In this document: in pieces, positions 13,861-24,098 of the stretch
Position numbering within the stretch: position 1 is the first letter of the stretch
Layout: the number at the start of each line of letters is the position of its first letter
Assembly (NCBI GenBank): GCA_026874595.1
Contig: CM049311.1
Span: 22,500,676 to 22,564,675 of the forward strand
DNA: 64,000 nt
Reading direction: 5' to 3'
From: Sipunculus nudus
Lineage: Eukaryota > Annelida > Sipuncula > Golfingiida > Sipunculidae
Program-made: the position numbers and the translations under genes
Notes under the pieces: model-generated
Databases searched by the model: none
Told to the model about the DNA's origin: nothing
What the model saw: the letters and a program-made list of their open reading frames with translations, nothing else

Positions 13861-14165
13861 TTTGATATATATTTTCGTGTATCAATGCAGACAGTCAATG
13901 AAGATCATTTAAACAATTAAAAACAAATATTTATTTTTAACTTAAACACAATTTTATGTGTTTTGTATGAGTATACATGTATTTTATAGATTATATTTTA
14001 CACATAACTGATTTATATGCAAGAGGTTGAAACTTAAAAATGAAAAACTTTACATAGTTGAGCAAAGATTAGAAAAAAAAATACATAAAGATTCAAAAGT
14101 GTGATTTGTTTAGTATTTTAAAACTATCAAGTCCATTACCCATTAGAGTAAAGCATAACACTTAC

Positions 14166-14516
14166 TTCGACAATCTGTTCTCACGGTAAATGTACGTTCT
14201 GCTTTTCCCTTGAGTTTGACATCCCCTCGTTGATACCACGAAACTACCCTCATCGTGTATTCCTTGTAGTACTGCAGACATGTGACAGTTACATTCAGTC
14301 TGTCCTTCGTATCATCATGTTCAAACGTTGCCATGGTGACCCAGTCATTTTACCCCTCTTCCTTTACATCTACTGTGTATTCTCCCACCGGACCGTCACT
14401 AAAGTCAAGGTAAGCAAAGGGACCTTTCTTAAACTGATAGAAGGTGATCCGTTCATTGTTTGAGTTATCCATTGGCCATGCTGTGTTTTGGTTTAACGAG
14501 TAAAATGTTGGCAACT
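14166..14516 (-). pseudogene. FN3 exon of a disabled receptor paralogue
   Basis: This is a 351-nt exon copy, the same length and splice phase as the FN3 exon at 47,489-47,839. Acceptor (TTGTTGCAG) and donor (GTAAGT) are intact, and the protein aligns throughout, including YQFKKGP, YTMRVV and FTVRTDC. An in-frame TAA (14,350-14,352) replaces the serine codon seen in the functional copy, so the exon cannot be read through. Together with 16,224-16,469 it marks a partial duplicate of the receptor gene. The intervening lectin second half and EGF exon were not found. An intron-like CT/AT microsatellite region follows, as in the functional gene. Confidence 0.8.
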
Positions 14517-14692
14517 CTGCAACAAGGCATGTAATACAATAAATACATGATCTACATATATTTTAAGTAACTTCAGATTTTAAAGTGATAAATTTAATTA
14601 ACCTAACTTATAATTATAGGAATGTCTAATATTTTCACCTTATAAAATATTTTATTGTCGAGGACAAAGTGTTTTATCGATACCAATCATAA

Positions 14693-14818
14693 TTTTTTTT
14701 AAGAAAGAGCATATATTCCAATATTTGTGATAACTGTCAGTTATGATATATTATATTATGATTTTTATTATACAAAACCCTCTCTCTCTCTCTCTATTTT
14801 TTTTTATTTCTCTACCCC

Positions 14819-14893
<75 letters not shown>

Positions 14894-15198
14894 TATTTAT
14901 TTATTTATATTCATATATATGCACGAATTTTGTTAGAATCTAACAGCATTATCCCGATGATCGGGTCGCATCCCGTGAAACAGGCTGAAGTGAATTTACA
15001 GTGTTGTTTTTCTTCAATGTAATATCGCTCTGGCCTAGTCTGTAGGCCATAGAGCACTTTACAACAGAGTTTTTTTTAAGAAAGAGCATATATTCCAATA
15101 TTTGTGATAACTGTCAGTTATGATATATTATATTATGATTTTTATTATACAAAACCCTCTCTCTCTCTCTCTATTTTTTTTTATTTCTCTACCCCCTC

Positions 15199-15258
<60 letters not shown>

Positions 15259-15435
15259 TATTTATTTATTTATATTCATATATATGCACGAATTTTGTTA
15301 GAATCTAACAGCATTATCCCGATGATCGGGTCGCATCCCGTGAAACAGGCTGAAGTGAATTTACAGTGTTGTTTTTCTTCAATGTAATATCGCTCTGGCC
15401 TAGTCTGTAGGCCATAGAGCACTTTACAACAGAGT
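14693..15435. repeat. 377-bp recent tandem duplication with (CT)n/(AT)n
   Basis: About 375 bp occur twice in a row (for example AAGAAAGAGCATATATTCC at 14,701 and 15,078). The copies are near-identical outside the CT and AT microsatellites, which differ in length. The first part of the unit resembles intron sequence next to the functional FN3 exon (about 47,930-48,230). Confidence 0.9.
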
Positions 15436-16223
15436 AAAAGTGTCCCAAATATAAAAATAACTAGCATCAACACTTTTTCAACACCATATTTCCACAGGCG
15501 TCAATATTTGCCTCCGCTACTAGGGTATGCATCCTTTGTAAACATGTTCGTTTGTGTGTCTGTTTGTGTTTTGCGTCCCATCATAACTCAATCAAGAACA
15601 AACCTCATGAAATCTCAGGGCTTTTTGTGAGTGGGACAAGAAAGAATCGTTTAGATTGTGGTGTGGATCCGCCTCAGGAGCAAAAGTGCTGCGGGAGCTT
15701 CTGCAGGGATAAACCTGGGATTATGGGCCGAAGAAGAGAATGTAATGACGTTTTTGGGAGCGTCGCATGTTGAAGAACGCCCACATGGCGGAGGCCAACA
15801 TTCCTGAAAATAAATATTTCCGGTCCGCCCTTCTTTTCTGCAAATAAAAACGATGATGATTTGAAATGGTAACACCAACCATTAAACGAACTAGACGGCT
15901 GAATTTAAGAGAACCGAAAATTAATAAGAAATTGACCTTTTACATTTGTTTATGTCAAAAAATTCCCTTTTAATATCCTTGATAAATGATACTGCCCATT
16001 ATGGCAGAATGCCGATATAGACATTTTGGTAGAGCAATACATATGACTTACTGTGATACAAGGGTATAAGGGAAACACAGCATGTAAGAATCCATTCTTT
16101 TGGAATATGTATAAAATATATTCACACATATGTTAGCCGATTCGCAGATGCTGAAATCAGGATCACGTTTAACTTTGCTAAATGGATGAGAGTTTCAATT
16201 TTATAATTATTATTCATACTTAC
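15436..16223. other. Intron-like or intergenic sequence of the pseudogene locus
   Basis: No lectin second-half exon or EGF exon was found here, although these lie between the equivalent exons of the functional gene. A GC-richer patch at about 15,650-15,840 is probably an unrelated insertion. Confidence 0.4.
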
Positions 16224-16469
16224 AGCTATCTTCTTTACCGCTGACGGTAATATTGACGATAACATAGTCTTTGTAGGTTCACCATCCACTAGGCGTCAGT
16301 GTCTGTTCCGTCAGCAGTAGAAGCACACCCTTCCTCTGGTTCACCAGGAACACGGCTTCTGCCGTCTACTGACCGCCAGGCTGAGCTGTAGTACTGTTTG
16401 TCCGCGTGATACAAAGTACTCTTCTGCTCAGCTGTCCTATTGAGGTCACGTTCCCTATACAGTCATATT
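16224..16469 (-). pseudogene. F-type-lectin first-half exon, disabled paralogue
   Basis: This copy is homologous to the exon at 50,047-50,295 (both contain STLYH, YYSSAW, VDGR, GEPEEGCAST and DTDA, then NLQRL), with acceptor and donor still present. It is 246 nt against 249 nt. The difference is a 1-nt deletion near the start and a 2-nt deletion near AGACTATG. In addition the first tryptophan codon of the WW pair is TAG (16,289-16,291 on the plus strand). Two frameshifts and one nonsense codon make it a pseudogene. Confidence 0.85.
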
Positions 16470-17396
16470 CTACAAGAAAAGAAATCCCATGGTGTTTGAA
16501 TTAGTACAGAAAAATATACAGTATAAATTATGTTGTGATTTGGAAAGACGAATTTAACAATAGATGTGGCACATGCATGGATTTAAGAAAATATAAAAGG
16601 CGAGATGATAACATTCTGAGGAAGCTTTTTGCCTTTCCGTGGGAAAAGTGATATATACCATGCTGTAACTTTGAAAATAAAAAAATGATAATATTTATGA
16701 CATGATCCAGTGTAACCTTCCTTCATTTAAAAACATCCACTGCATCCTTTAACATTGAACATATTAAACATAATTTAAGAACCTCTCAAGTTGCATAGCT
16801 GGTATTTTGCTTATAATGTGACTGGTGCTAATGGCTTACGAAAATCCCATGGAAATATCACGAGATTCCGTTCATGACTGCGTCTTACAAACCCCTTTAC
16901 CTGAATCATTTCTAAAATAAATGTGATTTCTGACTTACTCTGCATACACATTAAAGACTGAACATAGTTCCTGCAAAGAAAGAATGCTTTAAGGCCCCTG
17001 TGATGGACGTATTATCCTTTAATCATTAAGCTGTTAATACACAAGATACAGGAGCCCATGCTGATACAATAAACTATAAACTTGTATTCTTATGATTGCA
17101 AGCCTCGGTAAATGTTTTTGGATTTACGTATTTGGCTTACTATCCCAGTCTTTTTCATTCATAATTTACAGTCATTATGCGAATATTCTTTGATGACGTT
17201 CCTGAATCCGGATTTGGGGCATTATCCACACCAAATTTTATTTGAATCTTTCTTTGTCCGTTCCCGAAATGCCCTGAACATTTCATGAGATTCTGTTTAT
17301 GACTGCGTGTGTTATATTGTAAAAAATATACACGAACACACGCACAAACGGAGACGAACGGAAACTCTCCAGACAGAAGCAAGAAATGTAACCGAC
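16470..17396. other. Intergenic, no gene seen
   Basis: AT-rich; no domain-bearing frame or RNA gene recognised. It directly precedes the left inverted-repeat arm. Confidence 0.4.
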
Positions 17397-17860
17397 GGTG
17401 CTTGACTACACATTAAACGGTGAGAAGTTGTTGTTGGTGAAACAATATTTTCTCATTTAAAAATTCAGCCAGATGTCCTTATCGGAAGCGTTTGGATTAT
17501 GGCCGAAGTCTCTCTTGGCGCCCTCCATAATATATCATAAACACGTGGACATAAACAAAAAGACAACTGTAAACCTTGGGATGGTGCTAATGTTTATAAA
17601 AGCATTCTATGGATTAGACTTCTTTAGTAAACGAAAAATGTCAGAATGGTACGGGTGAGTTTAACTTTGTTTTGCTTTCAAATATGAAACGAATGCTTGG
17701 TACAGTACATATAGGAGGAGAGTTGTCTCGACAGCTGGGGATAAGTTATAGGTATTGTTATAAAGCAAACCAATGAATAAAGCCTGTGAATCGTGGCGGC
17801 TGTTTACACAAAGAATCCTGGCAGGGGTTTTGTTAAACTTCTTCATGTTTCTTCATATTG

Positions 17861-17921
<61 letters not shown>

Positions 17922-18441
17922 CATCTCCTTTACATATTAAACGTATACTCTCTCACTCTCTCTGCCCCCCCCCCCCCCTCTCTCTCTGTCGCTCTCTCTG
18001 TCTCTTTCTCTATATATATGTGTGTGTGTATATATATAAATATATATATATAAGTTAATCTTCCCCCAGCCTGCGAACTGCCCCGCAAAACTTCATCCTG
18101 TCCCGCGACGAACAGGATCATGTATGAAGTCAAATTCGGCCTCGCTTAGTGATCTAGAAAGGTTCATCTAAGCACTCCAAAATACTTGGCTGATTGCCTG
18201 GTGAATTAGATGGTTCATTATTACATAATGTTTTACTTGAATTAAGTTATATGCTTGTTTTCTATATAATTATATTTAAAACAGAGATATATGTTCATTC
18301 ATCCCCTCATTTTGTTATAATGCATTCTCATTTAAGAAAATAGGAACTTAATGTGTATTATTTACATGTTTAAAAAATTCATAAGAAAAAATGTATGTTC
18401 TAACCTTTTAAAACCCCTATTTTGTATATTCTTGTATATTC

Positions 18442-18494
18442 CTGATAAAATAATTATAAAGTTGAAAAAATCAACTTTATAATTATTTTATCAG
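18442..18494. repeat. Perfect 24-bp hairpin beside the LINE A 5' junction
   Basis: The left half (18,442-18,465) and right half (18,471-18,494) are exact reverse complements around a 5-A loop. The same CCTGATAAAATAATT-type phrase then returns in direct orientation at 18,515-18,546. The right arm has only one copy of this phrase (62,865-62,896), so the hairpin and second copy are specific to the LINE-bearing arm. Confidence 0.9.
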
Positions 18495-18534
18495 ATTATT
18501 ATACAGATTATATTCCTGATAAAATAATTATAAA

Positions 18535-18546
18535 GTTGAAAAAATC
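18535..18546. repeat. Target-site duplication, 5' side of LINE A
   Basis: GTTGAAAAAATC (12 bp, or 15 bp if a preceding AAA is counted) recurs right after the A-tail at 28,095-28,106. With the 15-bp version, the implied bottom-strand nick is CTTT/AT, close to the TTTT/AA preference of L1-type endonucleases. Confidence 0.85.
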
Positions 18547-18624
18547 CGACTTCCGGTTTAACATGGCTGACTGAGGCAGCACGCGAGCCGAGCTCTCCAC
18601 ATCAAAGGTATTTTTAAGCGTGAT

Positions 18625-19566
18625 ATGGCAGAAATTTCTACAATAAAGACACGCTCAAAAAGGAAAACAAACCGTGTTAACAAGGAAACAACAGAAACAC
18701 CAGAAATGGATAAATACTTAGAGCAAACACAGAAAAGAAAAGGCAAGAAAGACGAGCAGGAGACCGAGACACCAGAGGTCAGTGACCCCATCATGTCGAC
18801 CATTGAAAACAAATGCACCCAACTGGAACAGTACTTGAAGACAGCGTTAGACGAATTTAAAGAGTCACTGAAAGGGGATATACAAAAGATCAAACAAGAC
18901 GTACAAGAGGTACACAAAAAACATTCATGTCTTGAACAGAAAATAGATGACGTTACACACAATGTAGAATATTCCCAGGCCGAAATAGTGACATTGAAAA
19001 CTAAATTGACAAGCGCAGAAACTAGAAATGAAACACTGCAGGCCGAGCTAGACACATTAAAGACGGAGAAAAGAGACACAGAAGACGAACTCGTGAAAAT
19101 AAAAACAAAACTCGCAGAAACAGAACGCCACAGCAGAGAATATAACCTAAGACTGTTGGGAGTAGTAGAAGAGAAAGATGAAAATTGTGAGCAAATTGTA
19201 GCCAAGGCGATCCGAGAGCAAGGGCTACTCGGGGAAAAACCAATAGAGGACATATTACAAACCATTGAGGTGGCGCACAGAACAGGAATTAAAAAACATG
19301 GAGTCAACAGGCACATAATTGTTAAATTTCTAAAACGACCAGTGAGAAACAGTCTATTGAAAGCCCAAAAGCGCACAAGGAGAGCGATCGGGGAAAGCTT
19401 CTTTGTTGAGGACCTCACCAAAGAAGATTATCTTCTTAAAAAGAAAGCCGGCCCCCAGATGAAAGTGGCCCATAGAGATCACCAGAAGGTCCGCTTCTAT
19501 AGAGGACGCCTAATAATAAACGGCAAACAAGTGCCTATTGACAACTCCAGTACGCAAGCCGATTGA
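18625..19566 (+). CDS. LINE A ORF1: L1-like RNA-binding chaperone protein
   Basis: An open frame of 313 residues. Residues 1-50 are basic and acidic and probably disordered. About 55-168 have the heptad pattern and charge of a long coiled coil. About 172-240 match the L1 ORF1p RRM-like domain (YNLRLLGV at 173, VAHRTG at 216, RHIIVKF at 229). About 245-300 match the C-terminal domain (RGRLIING near the end). L1 ORF1 proteins trimerise through the coiled coil and coat the element RNA. The first ATG is used; it lies 78 nt from the element's 5' end. No lesion is visible, in contrast to ORF2. Antisense frames over it are shadows. Confidence 0.88.
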   Translation: MAEISTIKTRSKRKTNRVNKETTETPEMDKYLEQTQKRKGKKDEQETETPEVSDPIMSTIENKCTQLEQYLKTALDEFKESLKGDIQKIKQDVQEVHKKHSCLEQKIDDVTHNVEYSQAEIVTLKTKLTSAETRNETLQAELDTLKTEKRDTEDELVKIKTKLAETERHSREYNLRLLGVVEEKDENCEQIVAKAIREQGLLGEKPIEDILQTIEVAHRTGIKKHGVNRHIIVKFLKRPVRNSLLKAQKRTRRAIGESFFVEDLTKEDYLLKKKAGPQMKVAHRDHQKVRFYRGRLIINGKQVPIDNSSTQAD

Positions 19567-22500
19567 TCCCACGAACTTTCCCGCCGAGGATAGGGCCACA
19601 CGTTCAAGCCCATTTTGAATACCCCGCGTCGTCTTCGGGTGCTCCCAGTCGAGGAGTCCCGAATGGTCTGATGCATGCAGCCAGCTTGGACATGAGAGAC
19701 CTTGGTTAAGAGAGACTTTGTTGTATTTTCGCCCACAGTGGAGCTAGTAGCATGGACGGTACCGCACGCTGTTTCATTTGATTTCCTGCACAGCAGTGTT
19801 AAGTATATCTATTCAGACCACCCTCCCGTTATTTTGTTATTTTAGTGGTAGACTGTTTTTTTTTTTTTTTTTTTTTTTTCTTAAGAACGTTGAGAGCAAT
19901 TAATGCTAAACTGTCAAGACTAGATACCCTGATAGTATTAATCAGCCAGTGATCCTTCTTTGGGCCCTGCCATCCTGTGTTGGACTTGTTAGACGGACGT
20001 AACCTGCGTCCGTTCGGCGGGTCTGAAAGGGGGTGGCGGGGCACGAGGACGGATTGCGGCACCAGACCGTTTAATTGTGATATTTAAAAAATATATATAG
20101 CCTCAGTAAGCTGAATACGACTGAGCTGGACACCTTAAAAACAACAATATATCCACACAGTAGATACAATACTGTATTGGAAAATCATTATTATATTAAC
20201 CTGCCATTGGTTTAACAAATAATCGATCATGAGGATTGATATAGGCTTTTACACTTTCTATTGGTCTGGATGAGTGATGATTCATATTGTTAACAGATTT
20301 ATAAGATAAGATCTCCATGTTTCTGATCGGTGCTGTATGCGACAGCATATGCTATACCAGTATGACTATCACTTTGATTAACCTTTGTGATCATACTAGC
20401 GGAAAATATTTACCAGTATGTTAAACCATCAGCAGAGTTGATATTACTTTGTGAGGTGGATTATATAACTGAGAGTATGAGATACAGTGTACAAGTATCA
20501 TTTTTTTTCTTTTTAAATAATACACGCTTCAAATCATTGCATTCTTAAAATATATTATACAACACACACTTTTATATTTATACTTTATGATGTACTGACT
20601 CAAAGGGAGCCAACACATTGTATAGTGACTCTACATGTAATATAGAATACACTGAATATTTACAATTTAAGGAAAAAAAACTGTTTTAAGTTTAACCTGT
20701 GCAGCCTTCAGCCCACTCTGTCCAAAATATATATATATTTACTGTAACAGTGTAAACTTTTCAATATTAAAAAAAATACTCATTGTTGAGCATATAACGA
20801 CAGAGTAAATATATTCTATAGTGAGTTAGTACATAAAAGTGGTCAGGCAGAATAGGCTACAAGATATGCAGAAATATATTACCGGTACCTAGAGACTAAT
20901 TGAATAAGGTACACAAGATAACATATAATTAACACTAAAATGAGAGGTAATGTGGATACGTTTTATACACTTGGCAATACAAAGATTCATTAATGAGTTT
21001 TTAACAACAGAATTTGATTTTCATTGTAACTTATGTAAATACATATTTAAAGATTGAAGGTTAAAAGCCGACTTGCTAGACAGAGTTGAAGGCATTCTAG
21101 TGAGAAATCAAAATTAATTTTTTAAAGGTTATACTTGCAATCATAATTATCAGAGATCTTAAGTCTGTTCCACTACAAATTGAAACAGTAATAATATGTT
21201 ACTTATGTCATTGTTTGATATATAGACCTGGAATTTGCATAGATTTCTGTATATTTTTAATATTGTTGAATATATATGTAGATACCAGTAGTCTGCATAT
21301 TGTAGTAATTCAAATAATCAATAACCACAAATCCTTATGGACAGTGAATGTAATTTTTAAACATAAAAAATGTATATATACTGCATAAGGTTACTATCTT
21401 TTTCTCTGCTTATTTCACTGCACTAAATGGTATTTTACAGATATTATATAAAAAAGGGCTCACAATTACCATATGTATTCACTTATGTTCATATCATATA
21501 ATACCATTGGTAGAATGCTTGGCAAAACTTTCCAGTACAACTCTGGATATACTTCAAATTGGTGGTTTTAAACCTTTCTTTAGAAGAACAAGAGTATGGT
21601 AATTTTTATCCAGTACAAAGAAGGTACCTGTGTAATGTTTGTTCTTTTTGCCATATCATACAAAGGGATTTACATAATACATTTATAAATAGTAATCATA
21701 TTTAAGCCACTTGCTCTGGCATTCAGTTTAGAGGGCCAATCAGAATTGTTACAGAATCAATTAATATATATCAGCAACATTTTCCAGTCTCTGTTTACCT
21801 GAAGAAATATGAAATTAAGAATAGCATCTGGATCTTACTCTTTTCCTAATTTTTCATCAAAACGGTTATAGAAACTGTCAATGAAGATGCTGGTAAACTT
21901 TTTTTATTTAAAGTAGGTAAACATACTAATTATGTAAGAACAGCTTAATTTTTGCTGAGCCAAATTTTATTAATAGAGAGATAGATACATGTATCCAATC
22001 CCTAAGAATTGAAAAGTATTTTTCCTCATGGAGATGATTGTGCTATATATACATTTATGCTAATTTTGAGATAAATCTGAGATGGATTTAAATGGATTTT
22101 TTTTACAAATGAATTTAGATACACAACCATCTTTGGTATCAAGTAAGGGATATTGAATTTGTATGCCTTTTTTATGCATGGTATGTTAAAATTATTGTTA
22201 ATATTAGATGAGACGATTTAAATATCAGATGATATGTTAAAATTAGATGAGAATGCTTAGCTTCTCTTTCAGTAATTTCCACGATTATACTATATAATAT
22301 TGTATTAGAGATTCTGGTCAACCTTGAACCTTTATGTATGTACGTATATATATGTTTAAATATTGCGTATATAGTTTAATGTATCCCAGTTATATACTAT
22401 AGTGCATTACAGTTAAAATTATAATTCATAGCTCAATTTACACTCAACTTTACAAAATACCCCCCCCCCAAAAAAATAGAAATAATATTTAATAAATTGA

Positions 22501-24098
22501 TAACCTATATCAATACCATAATGATATACCATATTACAAATCTACAACTTGTGATTCAGCTTAGTGCACTGTAGTGGAACAACATATCAGAATTATTAAT
22601 ATATGTATTTTAGTCTAAGCTTTACGATAAGATTACCATTCAGGATAAGGAGTTACAGTTTCAACAGGTTGAGACAATTTATCTAAGACTAAGCTTTTTT
22701 TTTCTTTTCTTTTATTATTTCTGGAGATAAGTCTCATGCTGTAAGTTACAATACAAACATGATAATTATGGAATATTAATATTCGTACTGGGCAAATGAT
22801 GCAAACATTTTATAAAAAGCACCTAAAAAGAGTGTAAACATAAATATTTACTTATAAATTACTTTATATACACCCATAGTGTACCCATAGTCAGTTCTAC
22901 TGTTAATTTTAGTGTTACAGTGATAATTTTATAGGGATCTGACAGATCTTTACAAAAATCATCATATCTTTTTACCAACAGTTTTTCTTGCCTAGGTATG
23001 ATTGTGGGTGTAGTAAACTGATTCCTAGTGGGGTTGGAGGACACCAAGCTACTTTGTGAGGCCATCATTATAACTAAATCGGAACGTGAAAAAATTTAAT
23101 GAAAATCCATGCACATAATGAAAGCAGAAGTCATTAGACTTCGGTGGCACTGAGATGCCTCACCAAATATCTGATTGATTTTCATGCAAGTTATAAACGT
23201 TAACCAATATAGTTTCTGAATAAAATTCTCAGAATGTTTGTATATTTAATTAGGTCAGAGGAAACTAGGCTACTTCTAGGGCCTGTTTATCTTGTAATAT
23301 CACAGTAATAATTTACTTGATTTGATAGAACTTCACAAATTCCATAACCTTTCACCAACAGATTATCATGCCCAAGTCAACTATTGGCAAAAAATTTATA
23401 CACAATTAATGAGGCCAGAGGTGTAATTGCAATAAATTATCTGGAATACTGTAGACCTTAGTGAAACTCAACTCTAATTGAACCAATATAACACCTTCCC
23501 TTAAAAATGTTCATTTAATGAGGTCAGAGGTCAACAGAATTTGATGGCACCATGATGATGCCAAAATATGGTAGATTTATTCTATTTAACTCATAAATAT
23601 TTATTAATACAAATTTCACTTGATCTAAAGTCTCAACAAAATGCATGTACCGATATATTAATTAGGTTAGAGGTCACAAGACACGACATATTATGCATCT
23701 TAATAGGACTGCTGCATAGATTAGGTTTGTTCATATAATCTGCCATATAGGATAGAAAATATTTTTTATAACTTAAAATTTTGTTAGATTACCTTGTTTA
23801 CTGTAGAAAGTAAATTTTTTTTAACTACTATACACATAATAAAGAGCTCCGCTGATAAGTAGTCAGCATTTGATAGGTATTCTTTCTGTTGCAAGATGCA
23901 TCAGAACTTACTACATATCATAACTTGGAAGCATGTTATCGCGTCACATATCTGTTATCTAAGTGACTTAGTAACTTTTGTTATTTACTGTATGTTTGTC
24001 ATAGCTATTATATGTAATGTGGGTACATTAATGACCAAAATTGCATTAATATATATCTTTAAATCTTTTGTCAAAAAAATAATTAACATAGTACATAT
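19567..24098 (+). other. LINE A inter-ORF region, 4.5 kb without coding potential
   Basis: The first ~500 bp (to about 20,085) are GC-richer, with a 20+ T tract near 19,857-19,879. The remainder is very AT-rich. From about 22,900 to 23,700 a degenerate unit recurs every ~110-155 bp, marked by an AGGTCAGAGGTCA-like word (perfect at 23,521-23,533) and by ACCAACAG/ATCATGCC phrases. No domain-bearing frame was found. A nested element is possible, but I saw no clean junctions. Confidence 0.6.

Larger units (their letters stand above)
17397..18546 (+). repeat. Left arm of large inverted duplication, outer part
   Basis: This segment is the reverse complement of about 62,865-64,000, with high identity. 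The first matched base here (17,397) pairs with the last base of the window, so the true outer end of the arm is unknown. Includes an (AT)n run at about 17,865-17,930 and CT-rich tracts that differ in length from those of the right arm. Confidence 0.9.

Noticed and set aside
14727-15308. Frames rich in SLSLS and YIYIYI
   Set aside because: Translations of (CT)n and (AT)n microsatellites.
15651-15878. Cys-rich short frames near 15.7 kb as an EGF exon of the paralogue
   Set aside because: Cysteine spacing and flanking residues do not match the EGF exon at 48,308-48,445, and no splice sites fit.
18558-19421. 287-codon minus-strand frame over LINE A ORF1
   Set aside because: Antisense shadow of the well-supported ORF1; no recognisable domain.
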